NCBI RefSeq assembly: GCF_006569205.1
Contig: NZ_VIGD01000019.1
Location: 1 to 48,445 of the forward strand
Source: Ureibacillus terrenus
GTDB lineage: Bacteria > Bacillota > Bacilli > Bacillales_A > Planococcaceae
Reading direction: 5' to 3'
DNA length: 48,445 nt
A model generated the notes under the pieces. It searched no databases. It saw only the letters and a program-made list of their open reading frames with translations, and had not been told where the DNA came from. Positions within the stretch are counted from its first letter, which is position 1, and every line of letters begins with the position of its first letter. Shown here piece after piece: positions 35,445 to 46,069 of this stretch. The position numbers were made by a program, and so were the translations under genes.

Positions 35445-36422
35445 TTATTTATTTCTTTTCGTGAGACGTCCCAATGCAAAGGCTCCGGCCACCAAGGCAA
35501 GCATCGTATTTGTTTTCTTATTAAAGACTTGTTTTGTTACAAGCTGAATGTTTTGCGGTCTTTCAGCGAGTCTGCGCATGAAGTAGCCGTACCAGTCTGA
35601 ACCAAAAGGAACGTACGTACAGAAATTATAGCCTTCTTTTGCCAACTGCAGTTGCATATCTTTGCGGAATCCGTATAGCATTTGGAATTCAAATCTGTCA
35701 TTTGGAATGTTGTGATCTTTCACGAATTGTTTTACGTGATTGATGACATTATGGTCGTGCGTTGCAATGGAAGTGAATTTACAATTCAATAAACTATATT
35801 CAATGATTTCGATAAAGTTCAAATCGATATCGTTTTTATCCTGGTAAGCAACATTTGGTGACTCTTTATAAGCGCCTTTTACGATGCGCAGGCGGTAATT
35901 TTTATATTTTTCGGCATATTCTTTCGCTTTAAAGAAATATGCCTGGATAACAGTTCCCACGTTATCATATGTTTCAGATACTTTTTCCATTAACTTGAAT
36001 GTCGGTTCCAACAAGTCGTAAGTCTCTTGGTCAAAGTTTACATGCATATTGTATTTATGGGCGGTACCGACAATTTCCATCACATTTTCGTAACAGAAAT
36101 CAAAGTCGATTTTTAAACCGAGTTGGGAAGGTTTAATGGAAATATGGGCATCAACGCCATTTTCGTGGATGGCTTCGATTGTTTCGATGATATAATCTTT
36201 CGCTTTAACAGCTTCTGCCCGATCGTTTACAAATTCGCCGAGGACATCGACCGTACATGATATGCCATGCTTATTTAATTCTTTAATGCTTTCGATGACT
36301 TCCGGGATATTTGTACCTGCAACCACGCTTTGGGCTCCAAGTTTTAGACCATATTTTTGCGCAGCCTTATTTAAAAATTGATTTTCAGATAATGCGATGA
36401 AAAAGTCTCGTAAAATTGGCAT
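35445..36422 (-). CDS. fadM: Proline dehydrogenase (FadM/PutB family)
   Basis: This FAD enzyme oxidises proline to pyrroline-5-carboxylate at the membrane. The 325-aa barrel has the FAD and substrate motifs VDVLGE, FDQETYDLLEP, LRIVKGAYKE, IATHDHNVI and the proline-binding YFMRRLAERPQN. The final 25 residues include a hydrophobic stretch (MLALVAGAFALGRL) and a basic tail that could touch the membrane. GAGGAG precedes the ATG. The next-step enzyme, P5C dehydrogenase, is not adjacent, nor is a proline transporter. Confidence 0.94.
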   Translation of the reverse strand: MPILRDFFIALSENQFLNKAAQKYGLKLGAQSVVAGTNIPEVIESIKELNKHGISCTVDVLGEFVNDRAEAVKAKDYIIETIEAIHENGVDAHISIKPSQLGLKIDFDFCYENVMEIVGTAHKYNMHVNFDQETYDLLEPTFKLMEKVSETYDNVGTVIQAYFFKAKEYAEKYKNYRLRIVKGAYKESPNVAYQDKNDIDLNFIEIIEYSLLNCKFTSIATHDHNVINHVKQFVKDHNIPNDRFEFQMLYGFRKDMQLQLAKEGYNFCTYVPFGSDWYGYFMRRLAERPQNIQLVTKQVFNKKTNTMLALVAGAFALGRLTKRNK

Positions 36423-37051
36423 AACGATCTCCTCTTTTCTTTTAAAGATGTATTTAGAATAATTATATCATAGACGAGTTTTTTTCTTCGAAATTCACAA
36501 ATCGTTAAATTATTGTTTTTTTGTGACAAGTCATCCATGAATTGAAATTGCTCATTCCATAATATCGGAACACATAATAACTTATTAAATAACCGGCCGA
36601 TTCAGCCGCCATGATCAAACCAAACAAAATCAACAGTAAATTTTACTGCTTGCATCAAGCCGGCGCCTTGGATGCTTTGGCTGCCCGCCATTTCCGGGAA
36701 GTTGCGCTGAGTGGTTTGGTGAATTAAAGGATTGCAAAACAATAACAACATGCCGCCGCCAAAATGTTGGTCCAAATTCATCAAAGTTTGTTCCATCAAT
36801 TTTAATATTTCCCGCTGTGGAAGAAATTAATCCATTCCATATTTTAAGCGTTGCATAAAAATTTGTCTTTAAAAAAACGTTCAGATTTACTAACATATAT
36901 CTATTATTAAAAGCTGCAGGAAAACCTTTCCGTTCGAACGAATATGTTTTTTAATTAAGGAGATTTTGTAATAATTATTAGGGAAAACTTCGAATGGAAA
37001 ATAGGAATGGTGTATACTAGAATTAACTAATAATGGAAGAAGGGATCCGAA
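36423..37051. other. Intergenic region with promoters and a possible gene remnant
   Basis: The left part holds a minus-strand TATAAT (36467-36462) for fadM. The right part holds TATACT near 37013 for pncB with no clear -35. The middle (about 36600-36900) has higher GC and open frames on the minus strand that I cannot assign. Confidence 0.5.
36602..36826 (-). pseudogene. Possible remnant of an unrecognised gene
   Basis: A 74-codon open frame runs from after a stop at 36827 to a stop at 36602, with ordinary codon choice (MNLDQHFGGGMLLLFCNP, then QTTQRNFPEMAGSQ). It has no start codon with a ribosome-binding site and no upstream continuation in frame, which suggests the 3' end of a decayed gene. 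It could also be chance. Confidence 0.2.
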
Positions 37052-38509
37052 ATGAGAGAAATGTATCAGGACGATTCATTAGCATTGCACACGGATTTAT
37101 ATCAAATCAATATGGCGGAATGCTATTGGGCTGACGGCATTCATAACCGGAAAGCGGTTTTCGAAATTTTTTTCAGAAAACTCCCTTTCGGCAATGGATA
37201 TGCCATCTTTGCGGGGCTTGAACGGATGATCGACTACTTGCAAAATTTCCGCTTTAGCGAAACGGATTTGGCTTATTTGAAAAGTTTAGGATATAATGAT
37301 GAATTTCTTGATTACTTAAAATCTTTGCGTTTTACAGGTTCCTTATATTCGGTCGTGGAAGGGGAAGTCGTTTTTGCGAATGAGCCGATTGTCCGCGTTG
37401 AGGCTCCTCTGGCAGAAGCTCAGCTCGTTGAGACGGCGCTGTTAAACATCGTCAATTTCCAAACATTAATTGCCACAAAGGCAAGCCGGATCAAACAAAT
37501 CATTAAAGATGAAGTGGCAGCGGAATTTGGGACCCGCCGCGCGCAAGAAATGGATGCGGCCCTCTGGGGTGCGCGGGCGGCGATCATCGGGGGCTTTGAT
37601 TCGACTTCCAATGTGCGTGCGGGAAAACTGTTTAACATTCCTGTATCCGGCACCCACGCCCATTCCTTTGTACAGGCTTATAAAGATGAATATGAAGCAT
37701 TTAAAGCGTATGCAAGACGCCACAAGGATTGCATATTCTTAGTTGACACTTACAATACATTAAAATCCGGTGTGCCAAATGCCATCCGTGTTGCAAAAGA
37801 ACTGGAAGGGCAAATCAATTTTGTGGGCATCCGGCTTGACAGCGGCGATATCGCCTTTTTATCGAAAGAAGCAAGACGTATGCTGGATGAAGCAGGGTTC
37901 ACAGATGCCAAAATCTTTGCATCGAATGATTTGGACGAATATACGATTTTGAACTTGAAAGCGCAAGATGCCAAAGTCGATTGCTGGGGAATTGGTACAA
38001 AGCTCATTACCGCCTACGATCAGCCGGCGCTAGGTGCCGTGTATAAGCTCGTTGCATTTGAAAATGAACAAGGCGAAATGGAAGATACGCTGAAAATTAC
38101 TTCTAATGTGGAAAAAGTTACGACGCCGGGATTGAAAAGGGTATATCGCATTGTCAATAAAGAAAATGGAAAAGCAGAGGGAGATTATATTGCAATGGCG
38201 GATGAAAATCCGCAGGAGGAAAAACGTTTAAAAATGTTCCACCCGGTGCATACCTTTATTTCCAAATTTGTCACTAACTTCGAGGCGAGGGAATTACATA
38301 GAAAAATCATTGACGAAGGCGAAATTGTATATGAAAGCCCTTCTGTCATCGAAATGCGGGAATATGCAAAGGAAAGCCTGGAATTATTATGGGAAGAATA
38401 TAAACGTTCGCTGAATCCTGAAGTATATCCTGTTGACCTCAGCCAAAAATGTTGGGATAACAAAATGCGCAGAATCCAAGAAATTCGTGAAGCGGTTGAA
38501 AAAATGTAA
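37052..38509 (+). CDS. pncB: Nicotinate phosphoribosyltransferase
   Basis: PncB joins nicotinate to PRPP, giving nicotinate mononucleotide, the first step of Preiss-Handler NAD salvage. The 485-aa protein shows [12 protein letters not shown] near the start, [20 protein letters not shown] around 160-180 with the histidine-equivalent loop region GTHAHSFVQ, and the barrel motif [23 protein letters not shown] precedes the ATG. nadE follows after 17 bp, so one operon encodes the first and last steps of salvage. Confidence 0.95.
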   Translation: MREMYQDDSLALHTDLYQINMAECYWADGIHNRKAVFEIFFRKLPFGNGYAIFAGLERMIDYLQNFRFSETDLAYLKSLGYNDEFLDYLKSLRFTGSLYSVVEGEVVFANEPIVRVEAPLAEAQLVETALLNIVNFQTLIATKASRIKQIIKDEVAAEFGTRRAQEMDAALWGARAAIIGGFDSTSNVRAGKLFNIPVSGTHAHSFVQAYKDEYEAFKAYARRHKDCIFLVDTYNTLKSGVPNAIRVAKELEGQINFVGIRLDSGDIAFLSKEARRMLDEAGFTDAKIFASNDLDEYTILNLKAQDAKVDCWGIGTKLITAYDQPALGAVYKLVAFENEQGEMEDTLKITSNVEKVTTPGLKRVYRIVNKENGKAEGDYIAMADENPQEEKRLKMFHPVHTFISKFVTNFEARELHRKIIDEGEIVYESPSVIEMREYAKESLELLWEEYKRSLNPEVYPVDLSQKCWDNKMRRIQEIREAVEKM

Positions 38510-38526
38510 TAAAGGGGGGATTTCTA

Positions 38527-39354
38527 TTGGAAAGTCTGCAACAAAAAATCATAAAAGAATTGCGTGTGCTTCCTAAGATTGACCCTGCCGAAGAAGTGCG
38601 GAAATCCGTCGATTTTTTAAAGGAATATGCCAAGAAACATTCCTTTATCAGAGGTTTTGTGGTGGGAATCAGCGGCGGCCAGGATTCCACTTTGGTCGGA
38701 AAGTTGACGCAAATGGCCGTCAATGAATTGAATGAAGAAGTTGGAGAACAAAAATATTCTTGTTATGCGGTCCGCATGCCTTACGGGAAACAGCTCGACG
38801 AACAAGATGCGCAGGATGCGATTCGATTTATTCAGCCGACAAAAGTCATCACCGTCAATATTAAAAGGGCGGTGGACGCCAGCGTTGAATCATTGCGCGA
38901 AGCGGGCATCATATTGACCGACTATGCAAAAGGGAATGAAAAAGCCCGTGAACGTATGAAAGTGCAGTATTCGATTGCGTTAATGACAGACTCTGTCGTG
39001 GTCGGAACGGATCATGCCGCAGAAGCGGTGACAGGTTTCTATACGAAATATGGTGACGGCGGAGTGGATTTAGTGCCGATTTACCGGTTAAATAAACGGC
39101 AAGGAAAGCAGCTTCTTGAATATTTAGGATGCCCTGAGCACTTGTATACGAAAGTGCCGACGGCCGACTTGGAAGACGAAAAGCCGCAGTTGCCGGATGA
39201 GAAAGCTTTGGGTGTTTCCTATGATCTGATTGATGATTATTTGGAAGGAAAAGACGTGCCGGAAGAAGCGAGAAAAATCATTGAAGGCCATTATTTGCGA
39301 TCCCGGCATAAACGTCACATGCCGATTACAATTTTCGATGATTTTTGGAAATAA
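38527..39354 (+). CDS. nadE: Ammonia-dependent NAD+ synthetase
   Basis: NadE adenylates and amidates nicotinate adenine dinucleotide to NAD+. The 275-aa protein has the PP-loop [14 protein letters not shown] (about residues 48-61), [20 protein letters not shown] and the C-terminal [14 protein letters not shown]. There is no glutaminase domain, so it uses ammonia. The start is TTG 38527 behind AGGGGGAT. Confidence 0.95.
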   Translation: MESLQQKIIKELRVLPKIDPAEEVRKSVDFLKEYAKKHSFIRGFVVGISGGQDSTLVGKLTQMAVNELNEEVGEQKYSCYAVRMPYGKQLDEQDAQDAIRFIQPTKVITVNIKRAVDASVESLREAGIILTDYAKGNEKARERMKVQYSIALMTDSVVVGTDHAAEAVTGFYTKYGDGGVDLVPIYRLNKRQGKQLLEYLGCPEHLYTKVPTADLEDEKPQLPDEKALGVSYDLIDDYLEGKDVPEEARKIIEGHYLRSRHKRHMPITIFDDFWK

Positions 39355-39381
39355 AAAGAATATGTTGGCAATTGATGGGAT

Positions 39382-39430
39382 GCCCCTATCCGGAATGCTC
39401 AGCTGTTCCGGATAGGGGCTTAAATGTTTT
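39382..39430 (+). terminator. Intrinsic terminator of pncB-nadE
   Basis: A perfect 14-bp stem GCCCCTATCCGGAA (39382-39395 with 39406-39419), followed by TTAAATGTTTT. Confidence 0.8.
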
Positions 39431-39530
39431 CGAATAAGAATTCGCTTCAAAAACAATCCAATTCCATTAAAAACGGATAAATTCTGGTAAAATATAAGGT
39501 AACCAGATTGGAAGCGGAGGTGGGGGAAAA

Positions 39531-39869
39531 TTGAGAACTTCCCGCATTCAACCTGTTGTAGGCGGCACTTATGCAAAGCAATTTTTGAGGTCAAACAATG
39601 GACAGTTATTTTCAATTATGAATAACGGGAGAGGATTCCCCTTTACGAAAAATCCCCGGCAACAGCAAAAAAACCGGAAGAAAAGCGCAGAACAAGCCCG
39701 ATTATCCCGATTCGGGATGAAACATGATACCGTGAAAAAGGCGATCGGGCTGCCCTTGGATGGCGAATCCGTCGAAGAAATGAGAAAAAGATTGTTGGAA
39801 CATCAAAGGAATATTCAAAAAGCAAGAAACAGGGAAGCCCTCATCCGCACTTACCGCAATTCGATTTAG
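39531..39869 (+). CDS. Basic protein of unknown function (112 aa)
   Basis: TTG 39531 lies eight bases after GGAGGTGGGGG, and TAAAAT near 39488 may be its -10. The product is strongly basic, rich in Arg, Lys, Gln and Asn, with no membrane segment or cysteine. The first 40 residues (SRIQPVVGGTYAKQFL) look globular or extended; the last 40 (SVEEMRKRLLEHQRNIQKAR) form a probable charged helix. I do not recognise the family. Composition would suit a nucleic-acid-binding protein, but that is inference. Confidence 0.6.
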   Translation: MRTSRIQPVVGGTYAKQFLRSNNGQLFSIMNNGRGFPFTKNPRQQQKNRKKSAEQARLSRFGMKHDTVKKAIGLPLDGESVEEMRKRLLEHQRNIQKARNREALIRTYRNSI

Positions 39870-39974
39870 CAATTAATGTTCCCTGCGCTGATTGCCGCAA
39901 CTTGATGAAGGAGAATGCAGCCCAAAAACATCAAGGGGCGTCTTATACAGTGTGTGCAGTTGAAACAGGTTAAG

Positions 39975-40002
39975 GCGAAGTGAATACTTCGCTTTTTGTT
40001 TA
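39975..40002 (+). terminator. Intrinsic terminator of the orphan basic gene
   Basis: GCGAAGT (39975-39981) pairs with ACTTCGC (39986-39992), followed by TTTTTGTTT. The rest of 39870-40146 shows no convincing gene. Confidence 0.75.
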
Positions 40003-40160
40003 TTTTTGAGGAAAAATGCGGAAAGTATAGAAATGTAACAATCGTTTTATTTCGTATATGGGTCCATCAGTTGTTTTTTATTCGAATTATCGTTTATGCT
40101 TTATTTATGTTATTTTTTCGTAAATTCTGACATTTCCGTTGAATGCAGGAGGATTCATTT

Positions 40161-41105
40161 ATGCATAGAAAAATTGAAAGGATTATCGGCAATATAGAAA
40201 AAGTAATCATCGGTAAACGGGAGGTTGCTGAACTCAGCCTTGTTGCACTGCTTGCCGGAGGGCATGTGCTGCTTGAGGATGTGCCGGGGGTCGGCAAAAC
40301 GATGATGGTCCGCGCCCTTGCCAAATCGGTAAGCGCAGAGTTTAAGAGAATTCAGTTTACGCCGGATTTATTGCCTTCTGATGTACTTGGCGTTTCCATC
40401 TATAATCCGAAAACATTGCAGTTTGAGTTTAGACCGGGGCCGATAGTCGGAAATATTATTTTAGCGGATGAAATTAACCGTACATCCCCAAAAACCCAGT
40501 CCGCTCTGCTCGAATGCATGGAAGAATCATCGGTGAGCATCGATGGGGAAGTCATACCGCTGCCAATGCCGTTTTTTGTGATGGCTACCCAAAATCCGAT
40601 TGAATATGAAGGGACTTTCCCGTTGCCCGAGGCCCAGCTGGACCGGTTTTTAATGAAAATTCGCATGGGCTACCCGACAGAATCGGAAGAAATTGAAATT
40701 TTAAGACGCGCGGAAAAATCCGTTCCAATCGATCATCTGGAACCGGTCGTGACCATTAATGAATTGCTGGAGTTGCAAGAAGAAGTGAGAAATGTTTATG
40801 TCGATGATTCGGTTAAAGGATATATTGTCCAATTGGCGCGGGCGACGAGGGAGGATGCCGGTGTCTACCTGGGAGTCAGCCCGAGGGGGACCATAGCATT
40901 GATGCGGGCATCCCAGGCATATGCCAAAATGCAGGATCGGGATTTTGTGAAGCCGGATGATGTCCAATATTTGGCTCCTTTTGTCTTTGGCCACCGTATT
41001 ATTTTAAAACCGGAAGCGCGCTATGAAGGGGTTACGGTGGATGATGTATTAGACAATATCATTGCCGGGTCCGTCATCCCGATCAGAAGGTTTGTGGAGA
41101 GATGA
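40161..41105 (+). CDS. MoxR-family AAA+ ATPase
   Basis: MoxR ATPases act as chaperones that help assemble or activate partner proteins, often with DUF58 proteins. The 314-aa product has Walker A LLEDVPGVGKTMM (about 36-48), Walker B ILADEINRTSPKTQSALLE and sensor 1 VMATQNP. ATG 40161 is eight bases after AGGAGG; a longer ATG start at 40143 precedes that site and is rejected. It begins a four-base-overlap operon with the next two genes, as yeaC does in B. subtilis. Confidence 0.93.
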   Translation: MHRKIERIIGNIEKVIIGKREVAELSLVALLAGGHVLLEDVPGVGKTMMVRALAKSVSAEFKRIQFTPDLLPSDVLGVSIYNPKTLQFEFRPGPIVGNIILADEINRTSPKTQSALLECMEESSVSIDGEVIPLPMPFFVMATQNPIEYEGTFPLPEAQLDRFLMKIRMGYPTESEEIEILRRAEKSVPIDHLEPVVTINELLELQEEVRNVYVDDSVKGYIVQLARATREDAGVYLGVSPRGTIALMRASQAYAKMQDRDFVKPDDVQYLAPFVFGHRIILKPEARYEGVTVDDVLDNIIAGSVIPIRRFVER

Positions 41106-42289
41106 ACGCGGGGAAGAAACTGATCGGCAGATTAGGACGCTTTATTATCATTCTTTTATTAATGGCTGCCACCTTCAGTTATGCGATGTTTCAAGGCGGT
41201 TTTGTCAGCTGGTTTTTGTTTTATACTCTGATTCCTTTTTTGCTATATTCACTGATTCTCAATTTTGTTCCCCTTCGTATTGAGGAAGTGCGCAGGGAAA
41301 TTCATCCGGCAAAATTATCAAGAGGCGATAAAGCGTCCGTTACCGTTTGTTTCAAAAGTAAAACGTGGTTTCCGTTAGCTTTTTTGACTGTAAAAGAAAT
41401 TGGACTCGATAATGGTATTGCTGAAAAAATGATTGGAGGCGCCAACATCTTTTTTGTCGGTTGGAGGAGAAACTTTTCCTGGTCTTATGAAATTCCGGAC
41501 CTGCAACGGGGAGTAATTGATTTTTCCGCTTTGCAATTTACCTTTGCCGATTTTTTTGGTTGGACTGTTCGCCATAAGTTGATTCCATGCAAACAAAAGT
41601 TGATTGTTTATCCAAGATTAATGAAGTTGAACTACCGGGAAATCGAAAGGCGGTATGATCAGGGAGGCAGTGTGGCTCCTTTTGCTTTATTGAAAGATAC
41701 TTCCATGGTCACAAGCCTCCGGGATTATCAGGCGGGTGACCGTTTTTCCTGGATTCATTGGAAGTCTTTTGCGAAGGATGAAACCTTGAGGACGAAAGAT
41801 TTTGAAGTCCGTCACAGCCAAGAAGTCTTGCTTATATTAGATGCGACAGTGAGAAAACATTTTGAGGAAGCGGTAGATTTTTCGGCTTCGATGCTGCAGA
41901 CGCTGGCGGGGAAAAATGAAGATGTATCATTTTACATTGCAGGAGAAGAACAGTTTTTTTATCCTCATGTAAAGCGCACGCAATTGGAGAAAGTCATGCG
42001 GCAATTGGCAATGGTGAAAGCGAATGATAATAAAAATATTGAATCCCTTTTATTAAAAGAAGGGAAGATGTTGGATTCTTTCATCCTCCTATTTACAGGA
42101 AAGCTGACGGATTCGTTGAATCACTTCTTTAAATATCACGCGAGAAAGACAAAGGGGATTATTTGTTTTGTCGCCGGAACCGACGAAGCATTGCTGCGAC
42201 AAATGGAAAGCGGCTATTGCAACGTAAAAGTGGTCCCGGTTGCGAAAACAATGTTCCGGGACGTCTTCACGGAGGTGTCCAGACCGTGA
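41102..42289 (+). CDS. DUF58 domain-containing membrane protein (YeaD-like)
   Basis: The 395-aa protein has two N-terminal membrane helices (about 14-55) and then a beta-rich and vWA-like region ending in the DUF58 signature SLRDYQAGDRFSWIHWKSFAK around residues 205-225, followed by LRTKDFEV. DUF58 proteins are partners of MoxR ATPases. It overlaps moxR by ATGA and the transglutaminase gene by four bases. The exact function is unknown. Confidence 0.88.
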   Translation: MNAGKKLIGRLGRFIIILLLMAATFSYAMFQGGFVSWFLFYTLIPFLLYSLILNFVPLRIEEVRREIHPAKLSRGDKASVTVCFKSKTWFPLAFLTVKEIGLDNGIAEKMIGGANIFFVGWRRNFSWSYEIPDLQRGVIDFSALQFTFADFFGWTVRHKLIPCKQKLIVYPRLMKLNYREIERRYDQGGSVAPFALLKDTSMVTSLRDYQAGDRFSWIHWKSFAKDETLRTKDFEVRHSQEVLLILDATVRKHFEEAVDFSASMLQTLAGKNEDVSFYIAGEEQFFYPHVKRTQLEKVMRQLAMVKANDNKNIESLLLKEGKMLDSFILLFTGKLTDSLNHFFKYHARKTKGIICFVAGTDEALLRQMESGYCNVKVVPVAKTMFRDVFTEVSRP

Positions 42290-44454
42290 AATATGAAACT
42301 TTTAATAAAATTGAACTCGCATTATATTATATTGTCATTTTTTTTATTTTGCGTGAATGGCTATTGCCGGTCATGATGCTGACAGGCGTCGGATATGTCA
42401 ACTTATTCCTGTTTTTTATCGTGATTTGCCTTTTCATCAGTTTGTTCCGTATTCCTTTTTATCTATCATGGTTGGTGAAAATCTTATATATTTCCTGGTT
42501 CACCATCCATGTGTACAGCGATGCCCCTTTTATCTCGCCGGAAGGTATCGGATTTCTTTGGCGTGAATTATTGTCCAACTTCGCTTTAATTGCCCATGGA
42601 GAATTTTTTTATACTACGAATCCTTTTCAAACGATGTTATTTTTTCTTCTCATGTGGATGCTCGTCTACATCGTGCATTATTGGCTGACGATCCGGATGA
42701 ACATTTTTTATTTTCTTGTATTGACGGTCATTTTTATCGGAGTATTGGATACCTTTACGGAATATGACGGTACAGTTGCTATTGTGGAAGTCGTGCTGCT
42801 TGGATTGGCCATGCTTGTCTTTTTATATATCAAAAAACTGATCGTTCAATATGGTGCTTCTTTCCGTTGGCAACACTATCTCAAAATTGCGCTGCCGGCC
42901 ATTCTCTTGATCGGGATGGCAGGGCTTATGGCCATCTTTTTGCCAAAAGCGGATCCCCAATGGCCGGATCCGGTTCCTTATATTAAATCCGCGGCGGGAC
43001 AAGGATCTTTGTTTTGGGAAAAGGTGAACAAGGTAGGTTATGATGAGGACGATTCCGTTCTGGGAGGCTCTTTTGTCGGGGATGATACAACGGTCTTCAT
43101 TGCCCAAACGACGAAGAAACAATATTGGCGTGTTGAAACGAAAGATATCTATACCTCAAAGGGATGGGTATCTTCAGATGCGAATGTAACCGCGGAAATT
43201 GCTCCGGGACAAACCGTTTATCATTCACTGCCGGTCGGTCCGGATGAGCAAAAGGAATTCGCTCATATAGAACTAAGATATCCTTATGATTTTATCATCC
43301 AGCCATACGGATTGATGGCCATCCATCTAAGCGAGGGGATGGAAAATAAAATAAATCTTACCATGAATGTTGAAACGGAGAAAATCTCGGCAAATTATAC
43401 CGGGAATTATATGTATCATATCGAATATAGCACCCCGGAGTATCTTTACAGCGACTTGATGTCGACAATGGAACAGCCTTTGGATGCCGGCTTGCGCAGG
43501 AAATATTTGCAGCTTCCGGAATCCCTTCCCCGAAGAGTCATTGATCTTGCGGAGGAAATTGTAAAAGGGAAAGAAAGCGATTATGAGAAAGCCCGAGCAA
43601 TTGAAAGTTATTTTGGAAAAAACGGTTTCCGTTATGAAACTAAAGGGGTGCCGGTTCCCGAAGAAAATCAGGATTATGTGGACCAGTTTTTGTTTGAAAC
43701 AAAATTCGGCTATTGTGACAACTTTTCAACTGCCATGGTAGTAATGCTCAGAGCAGTGGGAATCCCGGCCCGGTGGGTAAAAGGTTTTGCCGGGGGAGAT
43801 TTGATTGATCGCGAAGGGGAATTGGACACTTATAAAATCACAAACAACCATGCCCATTCCTGGGTGGAAGCCTATATCCCGGAAGCCGGTTGGGTTCCGT
43901 TTGAGCCGACGATAGGCTTTTCGGCAAACCGTTCCATCCAATTCGATATTGAAACAGATGAATCCCAGGAGGACATGCTGATTGCGGACGAAAATACGGA
44001 ACCGGAGAATAAAAAAAACGGAACCAAGGAGGAAACTGCCCGGGAAAACAATGAAAAATTGGCAAGTTTTCAAAATCTCTTCAAATATTTGCGATATGTA
44101 TTGTATCTTTTATTTTCAGGGATTGCCGTTGCCGGCATTCTATTGGTTGTTTTCCGCAAGCGATGGATGCTGAAATGGTATAGCCGGTGGTTAAAAAATC
44201 AAAATATTAATGAAACAACCTTTGAAGCCGTTTATATGAGACTTTTAAAAATGTTAGAATTAAAAGGGTTCAAGCGGAAGAAAGGGCAAACATTGGGGGC
44301 TTTTGCAAAAGAGGTGGACGAAATTTTTCATTTCCCGTATATGTCCCAAATTACGGAAGCATATGAAAATTATATTTATGGAAATAAAACCGGAATTGAT
44401 TATGAAAAACTGAAAGAATGTTGGGAAAATTTAATCAATCGGACAAGTAGTTGA
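42286..44454 (+). CDS. Membrane transglutaminase-like protein (YebA/TgpA type)
   Basis: The 722-aa protein has several N-terminal membrane helices (about residues 10-215), an extracellular transglutaminase-like domain with Cys477 (FGYCDNFSTAM) and His524 (NHAHSWVEAY), then FEPT where other members have an aspartate, one more helix near 605-625 and a cytosolic DUF4129-like tail. It may act on cell-surface proteins. GTG 42286 lies eight bases after GGAGGTG and overlaps the DUF58 stop. The upstream in-frame extension from 42163 duplicates the DUF58 gene end and is not used. Confidence 0.88.
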   Translation: MKYETFNKIELALYYIVIFFILREWLLPVMMLTGVGYVNLFLFFIVICLFISLFRIPFYLSWLVKILYISWFTIHVYSDAPFISPEGIGFLWRELLSNFALIAHGEFFYTTNPFQTMLFFLLMWMLVYIVHYWLTIRMNIFYFLVLTVIFIGVLDTFTEYDGTVAIVEVVLLGLAMLVFLYIKKLIVQYGASFRWQHYLKIALPAILLIGMAGLMAIFLPKADPQWPDPVPYIKSAAGQGSLFWEKVNKVGYDEDDSVLGGSFVGDDTTVFIAQTTKKQYWRVETKDIYTSKGWVSSDANVTAEIAPGQTVYHSLPVGPDEQKEFAHIELRYPYDFIIQPYGLMAIHLSEGMENKINLTMNVETEKISANYTGNYMYHIEYSTPEYLYSDLMSTMEQPLDAGLRRKYLQLPESLPRRVIDLAEEIVKGKESDYEKARAIESYFGKNGFRYETKGVPVPEENQDYVDQFLFETKFGYCDNFSTAMVVMLRAVGIPARWVKGFAGGDLIDREGELDTYKITNNHAHSWVEAYIPEAGWVPFEPTIGFSANRSIQFDIETDESQEDMLIADENTEPENKKNGTKEETARENNEKLASFQNLFKYLRYVLYLLFSGIAVAGILLVVFRKRWMLKWYSRWLKNQNINETTFEAVYMRLLKMLELKGFKRKKGQTLGAFAKEVDEIFHFPYMSQITEAYENYIYGNKTGIDYEKLKECWENLINRTSS

Positions 44455-44479
44455 TTTTAAATAACAGTCAGAGTAAAAT
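44451..44479 (+). promoter_or_regulatory. Promoter of guaA
   Basis: TTGATT (44451-44456) and TAAAAT (44474-44479) are separated by 17 bp, just after the transglutaminase stop. Confidence 0.6.
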
Positions 44480-44521
44480 TTAAAAAATTATAAGGCAGAA
44501 AATTTAGAAGAGGTGTAAAAC

Positions 44522-46069
44522 GTGACGACGCAATTAAAAGAACAAGAAAAAATCGTTGTTCTCGATTTTGGAAGCCAATACAACCAATTGATCACACGCC
44601 GGATTCGCGAATTCGGCGTATTTTCCGAATTGCAGCCCCATACCGTTTCTGCGCAGGAAATTAAAGAAATGAACGCTGTGGGAATCATTTTCTCAGGCGG
44701 TCCAAACTCTGTATATGACGAAAATGCCTTTAAAGTGGATGAAGAGATTTTCAATTTGGGATTGCCGATTTTGGGGATTTGCTACGGCATGCAATTAATC
44801 GCCCATACCCTTGGCGGAAAAGTGGAAAGCGCCGACACCCGAGAATATGGTAAGGCGGAAATTGAAATTACAAAGGATAACCAATTGTTTGCAGATCTTC
44901 CAAAACAGCAAGTGGTTTGGATGAGCCACGGCGATTTGGTGACTCAATTACCGGAAGGATTTGAAACAATCGCGACAAGCCCAAGCTGTCCAATCACGGC
45001 CATGCAAGATGTGGAACGCAAATTCTATGGCGTTCAATTCCATCCTGAAGTTCGCCATTCCGTTTACGGAAATGATATTTTACGCCATTTCGTGTTTGAT
45101 ATTTGCGGCGCAAAAGGCGACTGGACAATGGAAAACTTTATTGAATTGCAAATCAAAAAAATCCGCGAACAAGTCGGAAACAAAAAAGTATTATGCGCAC
45201 TTTCCGGCGGGGTGGATTCATCTGTTGTCGCGGTTTTGGTCCATAAAGCCATCGGGGATCAATTGACTTGCATGTTTGTTGACCATAACCTGCTCCGCAA
45301 AGGTGAAGCGGAAAGCGTAATGGAAACATTTGAAGGTAAATTTGGAATGAAAGTGATTAAAATCGATGCCCGTGAACGCTTCATGAACAAACTAAGAGGC
45401 GTGTCCGATCCTGAGCAAAAGCGCAAAATTATCGGAAACGAGTTCATTTATGTGTTTACTGACGAAGCCAAAAAATTGGAAGACATGGATTTCTTGGCTC
45501 AAGGCACTTTGTATACAGATATTATTGAATCCGGTACGTCCACTGCCCAAACAATCAAATCCCACCACAATGTAGGCGGGCTTCCGGAAGATATGCATTT
45601 TGAGTTGATTGAGCCTCTCAAAACGCTATTTAAAGATGAAGTCCGTGAATTGGGAACTCAGTTAGGTTTGCCGGAAGAGATCGTTTGGCGCCAGCCATTC
45701 CCGGGACCAGGTCTGGCCATTCGCGTCCTTGGCGAGGTCACAGAAGAAAAATTGGAAATTGTCCGGGAATCCGATGCCATTTTGCGCGAGGAAATAAAAA
45801 ATGCCGGCCTTGACCGTGAAATTTGGCAATACTTCACGGTGCTTCCGGACATTAAATCCGTCGGCGTCATGGGCGATCAGCGCACATATGATTATGCCGT
45901 CGGAATCCGTGCGGTAACTTCCATCGACGGCATGACTTGCGACTGGGCCCGTATTCCTTATGACGTGTTGGAAAGAATTTCAACGCGCATCGTGAATGAG
46001 GTGCCTCATGTAAACCGCGTACTTCTTGATATCACTTCCAAACCGCCTGCTACAATTGAGTGGGAGTAA
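44522..46069 (+). CDS. guaA: GMP synthase (glutamine-hydrolysing)
   Basis: GuaA aminates XMP to GMP. The 515-aa protein has a class I glutaminase domain with Cys87 (GICYGMQ), His174 and Glu176 (FHPEV), a PP-loop ATP pyrophosphatase domain (SGGVDSS from residue 228) and a C-terminal dimerisation domain ([12 protein letters not shown], ending KPPATIEWE). The start is GTG 44522 behind GAGGTG. It precedes pbuG, as in B. subtilis, joining guanine nucleotide synthesis with purine uptake. Confidence 0.98.
   Translation: MTTQLKEQEKIVVLDFGSQYNQLITRRIREFGVFSELQPHTVSAQEIKEMNAVGIIFSGGPNSVYDENAFKVDEEIFNLGLPILGICYGMQLIAHTLGGKVESADTREYGKAEIEITKDNQLFADLPKQQVVWMSHGDLVTQLPEGFETIATSPSCPITAMQDVERKFYGVQFHPEVRHSVYGNDILRHFVFDICGAKGDWTMENFIELQIKKIREQVGNKKVLCALSGGVDSSVVAVLVHKAIGDQLTCMFVDHNLLRKGEAESVMETFEGKFGMKVIKIDARERFMNKLRGVSDPEQKRKIIGNEFIYVFTDEAKKLEDMDFLAQGTLYTDIIESGTSTAQTIKSHHNVGGLPEDMHFELIEPLKTLFKDEVRELGTQLGLPEEIVWRQPFPGPGLAIRVLGEVTEEKLEIVRESDAILREEIKNAGLDREIWQYFTVLPDIKSVGVMGDQRTYDYAVGIRAVTSIDGMTCDWARIPYDVLERISTRIVNEVPHVNRVLLDITSKPPATIEWE

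Noticed and set aside
42163..42285. In-frame extension of the transglutaminase gene
   Set aside because: It overlaps the DUF58 gene end; GGAGGTG places the start at GTG 42286.
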